Assembly: GCA_026705345.1 (NCBI GenBank)
Contig: JAPPAV010000102.1
Span: forward strand, 1-64,000
Reading direction: 5' to 3'
Origin: Gammaproteobacteria bacterium
GTDB lineage: Bacteria; Pseudomonadota; Gammaproteobacteria; Pseudomonadales; Azotimanducaceae
Length of the DNA: 64,000 nt
How positions within the stretch are numbered: the first letter of the stretch is position 1; each line of letters begins with the position of its first letter. Under the pieces are notes generated by a model, which was not told the DNA's origin, ran no database searches, and was given only the letters and a program-made list of their open reading frames with translations. Below are positions 54,257 through 63,001 of the stretch, piece by piece. The position numbers were made by a program, and so were the translations under genes.

Positions 54257-55716
54257 CGATCGACTGGCACGCCTACCAATCGGCGGGCTTCCACGACGAA
54301 CTGGTACTACCCAGCGGTCGTGCCCGCGCCGGGGCCGGCGAGCTCGTGCAAGCGTTGGCCAAGCTCTCCGACGACGAACTGGTGGAACGCAAGACCGCTG
54401 CGGACCTGGCCATCCGGTCGATGGGCATCACCTTCTCGGTCTACCACGACGGCACGAACATCGACCGCGAGTGGCCGTTCGACATCGTTCCCCGCCTGAT
54501 TCTCAAGCGCGAGTGGGACGAAATCGCCCGCGGGCTCAAACAACGCGTCCGAGCGCTGAACGCCTTCATCGACGACGTCTATCACCACCGCCGTTCGCTA
54601 CGCGACGGCGTGGTGCCGGAAGACTACGTCCTTAAATCCCGGGAGTACCGATCCCGGTGCGCCGGCATCGACCCGCCCTACGGCGTCTGGTCCAACGTCT
54701 GCGGTTCCGACCTGGTGCGCGACGCCGACGGTTCGCTCTATGTGCTGGAGGACAACCTGCGCGTGCCGAGCGGCGTGTCCTACATGCTGGAGAACCGCGC
54801 GGTGATGAAACGGATCTTCCCCGAACTCTTCGAGCACTACGCGATTCATCCGGTTGACGACTACCCGACCGAGCTTGCCGCCTGCCTGCGCTCGCTGTCG
54901 CCCCGGGACGTGCGCACGCCGCGGATCGTCGTGCTCACGCCGGGCATCTACAACTCGGCGTACTTCGAGCACGCCTATCTCGCCCTCGAGATGGCGGCGG
55001 AACTGGTCGAGGGCCCCGATCTCGTGGTCGCCGACGACGACTGCGTCTACATGCGGACCATCAGCGGCCTAGAGCGCGTCGACGTCATCTACCGACGCAT
55101 CGACGACCTGTTTCTCGATCCTCGCGCGTTCCGCAAGGACTCCATGCTGGGCGTCCCCGGTTTGATGCGTGCGTGGCAGGCGGGAAACGTCGCACTTGCC
55201 AACGCCCCCGGCTGCGGTGTCGCCGACGACAAGGTCATCTACACCTACGTACCGGACATGATTCGCTACTTCCTGGGCGAAGAACCGATCCTTGCCAACG
55301 TGCCCTCCTACCGGTGCGCGGAGAAGGACCATCGCGACTACGTCCTGGACAACCTCCAGGACCTCGTGGTCAAGCCTGCCAACGAGTCGGGTGGCTACGG
55401 GATGCTGATCGGCCCCCAATCCACGCGGCGCCAGCGCGACGAGTTCGTCCGGGTGATCCGCGCCAATCCCCGGAACTACATCGGCCAGCCGACGCTCACC
55501 TTGTCGACCGCGCCGACATTGGCGGGGGCAGCGGTCGAACCCCGTCATCTCGACCTGCGGCCGTTCATCCTGTCCGGCGAGGACATCTACGTCACCACGG
55601 GGGGCCTGACGCGCGTGGCCATGCGCAAGGGCTCCATCGTGGTCAATTCGTCCCAGGGCGGCGGCAGCAAGGACACCTGGGTCGTGGAGCGCGCCACAAA
55701 GGAACGCGTGGCGTGA
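54253..55716 (+). CDS. Circularly permuted ATP-grasp protein
   Basis: A 487-residue protein of the DUF404/DUF407 circularly permuted ATP-grasp family. Recognisable parts: GITFSVYHDGTNIDREWPFDIVPRLI, YVLEDNLRVPSGVSYMLENRAVMKRIFPELF, VYMRTISGLERVDVIYRRIDDLFLDP, DLVVKPANESGGYGMLIG and VNSSQGGGSKDTWVV near the end. The family is predicted to form amide bonds with ATP, substrates unknown. It overlaps both neighbours by 4 bp (ATGA and GTGA). I see no acceptor peptide gene nearby. Confidence 0.85.
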   Translation: MTIDWHAYQSAGFHDELVLPSGRARAGAGELVQALAKLSDDELVERKTAADLAIRSMGITFSVYHDGTNIDREWPFDIVPRLILKREWDEIARGLKQRVRALNAFIDDVYHHRRSLRDGVVPEDYVLKSREYRSRCAGIDPPYGVWSNVCGSDLVRDADGSLYVLEDNLRVPSGVSYMLENRAVMKRIFPELFEHYAIHPVDDYPTELAACLRSLSPRDVRTPRIVVLTPGIYNSAYFEHAYLALEMAAELVEGPDLVVADDDCVYMRTISGLERVDVIYRRIDDLFLDPRAFRKDSMLGVPGLMRAWQAGNVALANAPGCGVADDKVIYTYVPDMIRYFLGEEPILANVPSYRCAEKDHRDYVLDNLQDLVVKPANESGGYGMLIGPQSTRRQRDEFVRVIRANPRNYIGQPTLTLSTAPTLAGAAVEPRHLDLRPFILSGEDIYVTTGGLTRVAMRKGSIVVNSSQGGGSKDTWVVERATKERVA

Positions 55717-56663
55717 CCGTCAACGTGCTGTCACGCGTCGCCGAGCGCGTGTATTGGCTCGGGCGGTACCTGGAGCGCGCGGAGTCCACGGCACGCCTCA
55801 TCACCGTCAATACCAACCTCATCATGGATCTACCGGTGCGGCTGCCGCTGGGTTGGCGGCCGCTGATCGACATCACCGGTTCCGGCGAACTGTTCGAGTC
55901 CCTGTACGGCAAGCGGAACGCCACCGAACGCAACGTGTGCCGGTTTCTCGCCACGGACACGCGCAATCCCGGATCGATCATCAACTCCATAGTCGGCGTC
56001 CGCGAAAATGCCCGTACGGTTCGCGAGAACATGCCGCGAATCACCTTCGAGTACATCAACGAGCTCTACCTGTTCGCCCGCTCGGCACTGGTTCCGGGCC
56101 AGCCCCGCAGCCGCCGCGGCGAGGCACTGATCCAGATCAGCCGCCTCGCCCAGCAGCTTGAGGGATTCCTGTCCCAGAACATGCTCCACGACGCGCACTG
56201 GGAACTGCTGCGGCTCGGCAATTACATCGAGCGTGCCGATATGACCACGCGCATCATCGATGTGCGCACCGTGGACCTGATTGCCGGCCATCACGAACTC
56301 GAGCCATTCCAGGACATCCAGTGGCGTAGCGTCCTGCGCTCCTTCTATGCCATGCAGGCCTACCACGCCTCGGTGCGCGAGCCGGTCGACCCGCCGCTGG
56401 TGCTCGAGTTCCTGTTCAACGACGAACGCCTGCCCCGCTCGTACCTGCGCTGCCTGAACTCCGTCCGCCGCAGCCTGCGCGGACTGCCCCGCAACGGCGC
56501 AGCCGTCCACACCTGCGACCGCGCGCTCAAGGCGCTGCAGGACACCGATGTCGCACGGTTGGGTGGAATGGCGCACAGCGTCGAACTGCACCAGTTTATC
56601 AACGACTGCCAAGTGCACCTGATCGAGCTCCACGACGCCATAGTGAACACTTACTTCGGTTAA
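55713..56663 (+). CDS. Alpha-E domain protein
   Basis: A 316-residue all-helical protein starting at GTG 55713. It reads VLSRVAERVYWLGRYLERAESTARLI at the N-terminus, with similar E-R-A-[ED] helices later (NYIERADMTTRIIDV, FEYINELYLFARSALV). These repeated helical pairs with glutamates define the alpha-E family (DUF403), which accompanies circularly permuted ATP-grasp proteins in many proteobacteria. The partner role is structural or substrate-binding by inference. Confidence 0.85.
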   Translation: MTVNVLSRVAERVYWLGRYLERAESTARLITVNTNLIMDLPVRLPLGWRPLIDITGSGELFESLYGKRNATERNVCRFLATDTRNPGSIINSIVGVRENARTVRENMPRITFEYINELYLFARSALVPGQPRSRRGEALIQISRLAQQLEGFLSQNMLHDAHWELLRLGNYIERADMTTRIIDVRTVDLIAGHHELEPFQDIQWRSVLRSFYAMQAYHASVREPVDPPLVLEFLFNDERLPRSYLRCLNSVRRSLRGLPRNGAAVHTCDRALKALQDTDVARLGGMAHSVELHQFINDCQVHLIELHDAIVNTYFG

Positions 56664-56758
56664 CGGTCCCTCGGTCCTGACGGGGGGGCGCGGTTGGACG
56701 CCCGTCCTTTCCCCACTAACATTTGCTTCAACGACGTGCGTGGATTCCAACCGCCACC

Positions 56759-57532
56759 ATGCTCCCGCCGGACCAACACGACCGCTTTCGCCGTTACGGA
56801 CTCGTCCATCTCGACCGTTTTCTACCCGCAGATGAAGTGGAGGCCGCCTGTGCGGTGACGAGGCAAGTCTTCGACGAGGCTGAGACCAAGGACTCGGAGC
56901 AGCCCGTGGTTCCGCCCAAAGGGAAGTTGCGCCGCGCAAGCGAATCGGGACCGGTCCGCGGACTGTTCACCGCGGCACTCATGAGTGCAATTGTCGAGCT
57001 GGCCGGAGGTCGTCCGGTGCGCTCCATGGGCAATCGACCGCAATTCCTCATAACAATGCCGAACGCCGAGGAGTGGACGGTGCCGCCGACCATCTGGCAC
57101 GTCGATCTACCGCGTCTACCGAGCAACTCCCTGGTCGGCATCCAGGTCTTCACGTTCCTAAGCGACGTCGTACCCAAGGGCGGCGGTACGCTCGTGGTCG
57201 CTGGTTCGCATCGCCTCCTGAACAACGGTTCCCGCGTGCGCTCGAAGAACATCAAGAAACAGCTGCGGCGGCTCCCCTACTTCCAGGACCTGATGTCCAG
57301 GCAGTCCGGCGACCGAAAACGCTTTCTAGCCGCGTCGGGGTCGGCACAAGACCCCGATGCGGGCGACGTCTCGCTGCGCGTCGTCGAACTAAGCGGGCAA
57401 CCCGGCGACGTCTACCTCACGGACATGCGCCTCCTGCACACCCTCGCGCCCAACGCGACCGACAAGCCGCGTGTGATGTTGACGCACCGCTTCGTGATCG
57501 AAGAATTCGCGGACGCGTTGTGGGACGAGTGA
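56759..57532 (+). CDS. PhyH-like Fe(II)/2-oxoglutarate dioxygenase
   Basis: A 257-residue enzyme starting MLPPDQHDRFRRYGLVHLDRFLPADEV, the usual phytanoyl-CoA dioxygenase-type N-terminus. The metal triad is H-x-D in TIWHVDLPRL and the distal His in LLHTLAPNAT; the 2-oxoglutarate Arg is in DKPRVMLTHRF. Between them is GGGTLVVAGSHRLL, a PhyH hallmark. Substrate unknown. Start at ATG 56759. It stands alone. Confidence 0.8.
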   Translation: MLPPDQHDRFRRYGLVHLDRFLPADEVEAACAVTRQVFDEAETKDSEQPVVPPKGKLRRASESGPVRGLFTAALMSAIVELAGGRPVRSMGNRPQFLITMPNAEEWTVPPTIWHVDLPRLPSNSLVGIQVFTFLSDVVPKGGGTLVVAGSHRLLNNGSRVRSKNIKKQLRRLPYFQDLMSRQSGDRKRFLAASGSAQDPDAGDVSLRVVELSGQPGDVYLTDMRLLHTLAPNATDKPRVMLTHRFVIEEFADALWDE

Positions 57533-57587
57533 AGGCGTCGCCGCCCGGCGTTCTTGAGCAGTTCCTCTCGACACTTGCACAGAGGCT

Positions 57588-57693
57588 CGTAGGAGCGACC
57601 CTAACGTGCCCGTCTAGGGGCGCGGTCGCCGGCGCCGGGTCCACCGAAAAGCGTCTGGGCCAGGCACGGGCCGCCACAAGGGCGGCCCCTACG
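57588..57693. repeat. Dispersed inverted repeats, one overlapping a stop codon
   Basis: Contains GTAGGAGCGACCC (57588-57600), CTAGGGGCGCGGTCGCC (57614-57630) and GGGCCGCCACAAGGGCGGCC followed by CCTACG (57668-57693). The last belongs to the family near 11511 and 43395. Its CTA (57689-57691) forms the stop codon of the CoA-transferase gene on the minus strand, so the repeat helps to end that reading frame. Confidence 0.7.
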
Positions 57694-58876
57694 CGCTCAC
57701 GACCCCGTTCGCGAGCAACGCTTCCCGTTGATCCTCCCCGTAGCCAAGATCCTCAAGAATGGCCAGCGTGTGCTCACCCAAGTGGGGTGCGCCATGGCGG
57801 ATCTCGGGAACTGTAACCGCGAAACGCGCGGCGTTGCGGGCCTGGCGGAGGCGTCCGGCGTGGGGGTGGTCGGTCTCGATCACGACGCCGCTGGCTTCGA
57901 CCTGGGCGTGACGGACCATCTCGGCCCGGGTGAGGACCGGCGCACAGGGTACGCCTGCCGCTTCCAGGAGTTCGAGCCATTCTTCCGCCGTCTTCCCGAG
58001 AAGCGCATCCTGGGTCAGTTCCAAGCGCTCGTTGGCATGGCGGTCCCGCCCGGCAGGTGTCTTGAAGCGTTCGTCGTCGAGCCATTCCGGGTGACCGACC
58101 GCGCGGCATAGGCCATGCCACTGATCGTTGGCCATGACCGACACGCTGATGTAGCCGCTCGCGGTCTCGTAGATGAGGTCGATAAAGGTGGCCGCGTGGG
58201 CGACGTCGACTTCCTTGCCGACGAAGGTCTGGCTGCCCATGTCGGTCGACCAGAGGAAGGCGACGACGGAGTCCAGCATGGACAGCCGGATGTGCTGACC
58301 GACGCCCGTACGCTCGCGGCTGAACAGCGCCGCCGAGACCGCCTGGGCCGCAGTGACACCGGTGAGCTTGTCGGGCAGGACGGTTCGGATCAGCCGGGGT
58401 CGATCATGGTCCGAACCCGCCTGGACGCTCGCCAAGCCCGACAGCGCCTGGATGATCGGATCGTAGACCGGCTTGTGGGCGTAAGGGCCGCTCTCGCCCC
58501 AGCCGCTCATGGACACATAGATCAGATCCGGCTGGACGGCCCTCAGATCGTCGTAGTCGAGACCAAGCCTCGCCATCACCCCGGGACGGTAGTTCTGGAC
58601 GAAGACGTCGGCGGTGCGGGCGAGATCCAGTACGACCTGGCGACCCTCCGGGGACTTGGCGTCGACGGAAATTGAGCGCTTGTTCCGGTTGTTGTTGACG
58701 AACGCCGCCGTGAAATGACGCTGGCCATAGCCCGCGCGTCGTGCGTGGTCGCTACGCGCCGGAGCCTCGACCTTGATGACATCGGCACCCTGGTCGGCGA
58801 GGATCATCGTGCCGTAGGGACCGGCGATCATGGTCGTGAAATCGATGATCCTGACACCGTCGAGAGGTCCGGGCAT
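57689..58876 (-). CDS. Family III CoA-transferase
   Basis: A 395-residue CaiB/BaiF/Frc-type enzyme starting MPGPLDGVRIIDFTTMIAGPYGTMILADQGADVIKVE at ATG 58876. The catalytic Asp is expected in the HKPVYDPIIQALSGL segment, and the later AGVPCAPVL helix and YKAFA-like C-terminal parts fit the family. It moves CoA between carboxylic acids. The ATG overlaps the stop codon of the DUF4276 gene (TAATG), so it shares that operon. Whether this is functional or accidental is unclear. Confidence 0.88.
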   Translation of the reverse strand: MPGPLDGVRIIDFTTMIAGPYGTMILADQGADVIKVEAPARSDHARRAGYGQRHFTAAFVNNNRNKRSISVDAKSPEGRQVVLDLARTADVFVQNYRPGVMARLGLDYDDLRAVQPDLIYVSMSGWGESGPYAHKPVYDPIIQALSGLASVQAGSDHDRPRLIRTVLPDKLTGVTAAQAVSAALFSRERTGVGQHIRLSMLDSVVAFLWSTDMGSQTFVGKEVDVAHAATFIDLIYETASGYISVSVMANDQWHGLCRAVGHPEWLDDERFKTPAGRDRHANERLELTQDALLGKTAEEWLELLEAAGVPCAPVLTRAEMVRHAQVEASGVVIETDHPHAGRLRQARNAARFAVTVPEIRHGAPHLGEHTLAILEDLGYGEDQREALLANGVVSA

Positions 58877-59586
58877 TAGGTTCCTTCCGAGTTCGTTGAG
58901 GCTCGTTGCTCGAGGCGTGCCAGCCATTCGTCGAAGTGGCGGCATTCGCTTCGAATCGTCGCGAGTCCGATTTCCAAGATCGCAAGATTACCCATGAACG
59001 GCTTGTCGTAACCCGGAACGATCTCCTTGATGCGCTTCGACGGCGCCGTTTCGGGTGAGTCGTCTATCTCCTCCGGAGTTGCGAACTGGGCACGGACGGC
59101 TTGCAGAATGTCGGCTACATCGCCCTGACCGATCGCGTTCGCGAATCGGTCGCAATCGCTGAACAGTAGCGCTTCGAACTCGTGCATCAGAACGAATGGC
59201 ACAAACCGTTGCGAGTCGAAGCCGCCTCCCATCGCGTCTCGTACGTCCTCAAGCAACGCCTGTTCGACCGTTGCTGCCTGCAGTTCGGTTCTCCGCCTTG
59301 GCGCGTCGGCTCTTCCAGGCCAAGCTCCGTCCCCATCTCGCGGGAGACCGTAGTAGTCCACCATCATCGTTGCGATGCTGGCCGTGTCCTCCCTGAGATG
59401 ACCAATGATGTCTCGTCGAACGGTTGGCCAGGAACGTATCCCTCCACGTCGCGCCCTCGCACGCGCATTGCCGAGCAGCCGGGCCGCGACTTGGGCATAG
59501 CCGTAGGCTGCCAGATGACCTGCCAGGACCTCATTGACAAAGGACTCCTCCGTCTCGCCCTCGACATGAACCAAAAGCCGCGTCAC
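58876..59586 (-). CDS. DUF4276-family (TOPRIM-like) protein, partner of the AAA ATPase
   Basis: A 236-residue protein starting at GTG 59586 with RLLVHVEGETEESFVNEVLA, the acidic start of the TOPRIM-like fold (E-G-x-T-E-x-x-F). Further family parts are TMMVDYYGLPRDGDGAW (D-Y-Y-G-L) and FVPFVLMHEFEALLFSDCD. Such proteins pair with SMC/OLD-like ATPases and are predicted nucleases. Its start overlaps the ATPase stop codon (GTGA). Confidence 0.82.
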   Translation of the reverse strand: MTRLLVHVEGETEESFVNEVLAGHLAAYGYAQVAARLLGNARARARRGGIRSWPTVRRDIIGHLREDTASIATMMVDYYGLPRDGDGAWPGRADAPRRRTELQAATVEQALLEDVRDAMGGGFDSQRFVPFVLMHEFEALLFSDCDRFANAIGQGDVADILQAVRAQFATPEEIDDSPETAPSKRIKEIVPGYDKPFMGNLAILEIGLATIRSECRHFDEWLARLEQRASTNSEGT

Positions 59587-60713
59587 TTGGCATCCCGGTT
59601 CTCTGCGTTCGGTCTACCGCCAAGTTCATTCTTCTCCCAAAGTTGCCCGAGACTGTAGCGACCCAGCCAAGTCTCGAGCCGTTGTGTGTCCAACCGCTCA
59701 AGCCGTGTACTACCGCCGACTCGTTCAGCCACAAGTACGTCGTTCGGCTCGAACTGGTCGAGCAATGTCGACGACTGAGTGGCGAGCAACACCTGGGTTT
59801 CCGCCGAGACACTCTTGATGATCGACGACAGGATCGCAATGGCGTAGGGATGCAAACCGAGCTCGGGCTCATCGAGAAGCACTATGGAGGGGCGCAAGTC
59901 GCGTGGCTGAAGAAACAGGGTCGCTAGGGCGACAAAGCGCAGGGTTCCATCGGACAAGGCCGCTGCATCGAAGTACGCGTCGGATCCTTGATGCCGCCAT
60001 TGCATGCGGATCTTGTTTTCGTTGAGCGCGTCCGGCTCCAAGACAAAGGCGTCGAAGAAGGGCGCGACGAGGCGAACGGTTCTTTGAATGACGTCAAGCG
60101 AGTCCCCGTGCTTCTCCTTCAACAGGTACAGGAACGCGGCCAGATTCGATCCGTCGGTTCGCAAGCGCCGGTTGTCGTGGACATCAGCGGTCAGGCGGAT
60201 TGGCGATTTTCTCGTGGTGTCGTCGAACTGGTACTTCACCCAGCTGTCCAGACATCCCCGAACTACCTGCGCAACCAGCGGTCGAAGATGCTCGTTCCCG
60301 ATCTCCGCTTCCGCGCCTCCAGAGGTCAAGTCTTCTTCATACGGCCTCGGGTGTTGTTCCTTGTCCGGCCAGTAATATGCAATCTCGGAGATCGGACGTA
60401 GTCCATCGGTGTCCGTGGCAATCAGAACGATCTCGTATTGGTCTTTCTCGTCGTTGAGAGAAAGCCGCAGCGTCATTTCGCTCGTCTGCGAGGCACCGAA
60501 GTGGAGCAATCGGCTGGAGCCCCCGGCCTGGGCCACGTAGCGTTGCAGGTTTTCCTGACGTATTGCCCTTAGGAATGCAAATGACTCGACGAAGTTGGAC
60601 TTCCCGGACCCATTCGCGCCGATCAGGACATTCACGTCGTTGAGCTGGAGCTTTTCGACTTCCGCCAAGCTCCTGAATCCCTTGATGGTGATGTGGTCGA
60701 GTTTGTCGTTCAT
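59583..60713 (-). CDS. AAA_21/OLD-like ATPase
   Basis: A 376-residue ABC/SMC-type ATPase starting MNDKLDHITIKGFRSLAEVEKLQL. Walker A is LIGANGSGKSN (residues 30-40), the signature region is DAAALSDGTLRFVALATLFLQ, and Walker B is SIVLLDEPELGLHP with a following LLATQSSTLLDQF H-loop-like segment where Gln replaces the usual His. No nuclease domain is fused; that role falls to the adjacent DUF4276 protein. The two-gene arrangement resembles PARIS, Septu-like and other ATPase-effector defence pairs. ATG 60719 is an alternative start. Confidence 0.85.
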   Translation of the reverse strand: MNDKLDHITIKGFRSLAEVEKLQLNDVNVLIGANGSGKSNFVESFAFLRAIRQENLQRYVAQAGGSSRLLHFGASQTSEMTLRLSLNDEKDQYEIVLIATDTDGLRPISEIAYYWPDKEQHPRPYEEDLTSGGAEAEIGNEHLRPLVAQVVRGCLDSWVKYQFDDTTRKSPIRLTADVHDNRRLRTDGSNLAAFLYLLKEKHGDSLDVIQRTVRLVAPFFDAFVLEPDALNENKIRMQWRHQGSDAYFDAAALSDGTLRFVALATLFLQPRDLRPSIVLLDEPELGLHPYAIAILSSIIKSVSAETQVLLATQSSTLLDQFEPNDVLVAERVGGSTRLERLDTQRLETWLGRYSLGQLWEKNELGGRPNAENRDAK

Positions 60714-60845
60714 CGGCATTGTTGTCGGCGCTTCGGCAATCGCGTCGAGCGCAGCGGACCGAAGCCTACGCTGCATGATTGGGCGACGCCAGCACACCGG
60801 GCTGACGCTGGCAGGGCCGTCGCCCAGACCGCGGCCATGCGGAAC

Positions 60846-62297
60846 CTATTCCTTGAACAGTCCCTGGACCTCGTGGTCGGGCACGGGGTCACTTCGAGCC
60901 GCGATGACCACGTACGCCAACGTGGATGCGGTCAATGCTGGAAAGACCTCGTGCACAAGGTCGCCCAGCCCGACCACCAACCAACCCAAGAGCACCGCGA
61001 TTCCCAAGCCGAACGCCGTCAGCGCAGCCGTCTCGTTGCCACGCCGCCAATGCAGTCCAAGCAGAATAGTAGGCACGAAACAGACCGCGAAAAGGCTTCC
61101 CGAGAAGATCGTGATCTCGACGATGCCGCCCGGCGGGTTGAGAGCAACGACTGCCGCCACCACGGCAAAGCCCGCGACGCCGACTCGGGCACCCCGAACA
61201 ACCCCGCCGCCCTGGCGGGACCATCGGCCCCAAAGGTCTCGCGAGGCTACCGATGCAGCGACCAGCAGCACGCTGTCGAGGGAAGACATCGCCGCAGCGA
61301 GGATCGCGATCACCAGGAAGTCGCCGACAAGGGGCGGGATCACGCTCGAGTCGTTGACCAGCGTCGGCACCACCAGGTCGGTGTCCGTCACGCCGTCCAG
61401 CAGGAAGTGTGCGTAGAGCCCCAGTGGAAACAGGCAGAACTGGATCACCAGGATGCCAACCACCGCGACCCAGATCCCGACGCGCACGCTGTGCTCGTCC
61501 TTCAGGCCGTAGAAGCGCGTCACCTGGCGGGGATCGACCAGCAGTTTCAGCGAGCCGGCAAGCGCGATGCCGATCAGGACGACGAAGGGTATGGCGCCGT
61601 TCAATTCGACGAGGTGGGCGCGCGACGGCTCGTCCGGCAACTCGGCGATGACCCCGACGCCGCCGGCCGCCGAGGTGATGAAGTAGAACAACAGGATGGA
61701 CCCGACGACCATCAGGGCGCCTTGCAGCACGTCGGTGCGCACTACGGACACGAACCCGCCGAGCATCGTGTACATGACGATGAGGCCGAGCGTCACGATC
61801 ACCGCGAGTTGGTAGGGGATGCCGAGGAAGACCTGGAGGAGGTTGCCCGCGCCCTTGAAGACCGCGATCAGGTACAACAGGCACGAGAACACGATGACCG
61901 CCGCAGCGGCGACGCGTACCCGGTCGCTGCCGAACCGGACAGCGAGGAAGTCCGGCACCGTCAGCGATCCCCACGCCGCCGCGAATCGCCGCATCCGCGG
62001 TGCCACGATGCGCCACGACAACCAGCAGAAGACCACCATCAACGCCGCCATGGTCAGCCACGGCAGCCCGTACTCGTAGCTCTTTCCGGCGAGCCCGACG
62101 TAGCTGTTCGTGCTCGCGAACGTGGCGTAGAAAGACACGCCGATCACCGCGCCGCCAAGTCCGCGGTTGCCGATGAAGAACCCCGCGGCGGTCTTGCCCG
62201 CGCGCAGGCCGAGCCTCGCGTGGGCCAAGAGGAACGACGTGTAGACGACTGCGAGCGCGACCGCGAACCAGTGCTGGCCGAGCCAGGATCCGATCAC
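60846..62297 (-). CDS. Sodium:solute symporter (SSS family)
   Basis: A 483-residue transporter with about 13 hydrophobic helices, starting at GTG 62297 (VIGSWLGQHWFAVALAVVYTSFLLAH), which overlaps the FmdB-gene stop codon (GTGA). Family features include GNRGLGGAVIGVSFYATFASTNSYVGLAG, YTMLGGFVSVVRTDVLQGALMVVG and ILAAAMSSLDSVLLVAASVASRDLW. It imports a small organic solute with Na+; the solute is unknown. It is the downstream gene of the operon entering from the right edge. Confidence 0.88.
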   Translation of the reverse strand: MIGSWLGQHWFAVALAVVYTSFLLAHARLGLRAGKTAAGFFIGNRGLGGAVIGVSFYATFASTNSYVGLAGKSYEYGLPWLTMAALMVVFCWLSWRIVAPRMRRFAAAWGSLTVPDFLAVRFGSDRVRVAAAAVIVFSCLLYLIAVFKGAGNLLQVFLGIPYQLAVIVTLGLIVMYTMLGGFVSVVRTDVLQGALMVVGSILLFYFITSAAGGVGVIAELPDEPSRAHLVELNGAIPFVVLIGIALAGSLKLLVDPRQVTRFYGLKDEHSVRVGIWVAVVGILVIQFCLFPLGLYAHFLLDGVTDTDLVVPTLVNDSSVIPPLVGDFLVIAILAAAMSSLDSVLLVAASVASRDLWGRWSRQGGGVVRGARVGVAGFAVVAAVVALNPPGGIVEITIFSGSLFAVCFVPTILLGLHWRRGNETAALTAFGLGIAVLLGWLVVGLGDLVHEVFPALTASTLAYVVIAARSDPVPDHEVQGLFKE

Positions 62298-62575
62298 GGA
62301 TCGGGCCGTCCCTTGGCGATGTCCCCGCGTCGGTTGATGAGCCGATCCGGGTCGGCCGTCGGGGTGTCGCGCATCGCCTTGTCCACCATGGCGTCGTACT
62401 TCGGGTCGAGCCGTGCGACCTTGGATCCCTTCGAGAGATGCACGGAGGGTCTGGAGACGATACGCGACGCCGTGCCGCCGCAAGCACATGGGACCTCGCT
62501 CGGGATTGCCTTGACCGACGCGAGTTTGCCCGTCACCGCGCCGCATTCAGCGCATCGGTACTCGTAGAGTGGCAT
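62294..62575 (-). CDS. FmdB-type zinc-ribbon protein
   Basis: A 93-residue protein starting MPLYEYRCAECGAVTGKLASV at ATG 62575. The zinc-binding cysteines are CAEC and CACGG. Named after a putative regulator of the formamidase gene, but the general function is unknown. Its stop codon overlaps the symporter start. Confidence 0.8.
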   Translation of the reverse strand: MPLYEYRCAECGAVTGKLASVKAIPSEVPCACGGTASRIVSRPSVHLSKGSKVARLDPKYDAMVDKAMRDTPTADPDRLINRRGDIAKGRPDP

Positions 62576-62589
62576 GTCGGATCGGTCGG

Positions 62590-62997
62590 CTAGCGCCGCG
62601 CATTCGTGCGCGCTGCCTCGATGCGCGCGCCGGCGTCGCACAGCGCCTGTATCGACAGGTGGTATCGATCGAACTTCAGTCTGAGCATGGGATCGGGTGC
62701 CCGCACGATGCCGCGGTCTATGTCGAGACTAACCAAGGAGGGCGCGACCCCGCGAGCCCGACGCATGAGATAGTCCGTCCATTGCCGCGGCGTCATCTCG
62801 ATCACCAGTTCGCAGTCCCGGAGCGCCGCCTCGTCGGCCGTGCCGACCGACGCCACCTCGAATGCCTCGAAGGCGACGATCCGAACCGCTCTACCCGACT
62901 TGAGCCCAACGACGAGGTCCGCTGAGCCGAGTTTTCGGAAGCCGGGATCTTGGTTGACCGCCTCGCCAGCCGGGTCCACCCAGTCTAGTTGAGCCAT
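62590..62997 (-). CDS. SCP2-like sterol-carrier domain protein (second copy)
   Basis: A 135-residue protein starting MAQLDWVDPAGEAVNQDPGF. It has the beta-rich SCP2-like arrangement (SADLVVGLKSGRAVRIVAFEAFEV, then DCELVIEMTPRQWTDYL, a helix, and a final strand/helix LRLKFDRYHLSIQALCDAG). The E-M-[TP]-x-x-[QA]-W motif is shared with the preceding protein. Such domains bind lipids or acyl-CoAs. It follows that protein after 4 bp. Confidence 0.55.
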   Translation of the reverse strand: MAQLDWVDPAGEAVNQDPGFRKLGSADLVVGLKSGRAVRIVAFEAFEVASVGTADEAALRDCELVIEMTPRQWTDYLMRRARGVAPSLVSLDIDRGIVRAPDPMLRLKFDRYHLSIQALCDAGARIEAARTNARR

Positions 62998-63001
62998 CCC
63001 A

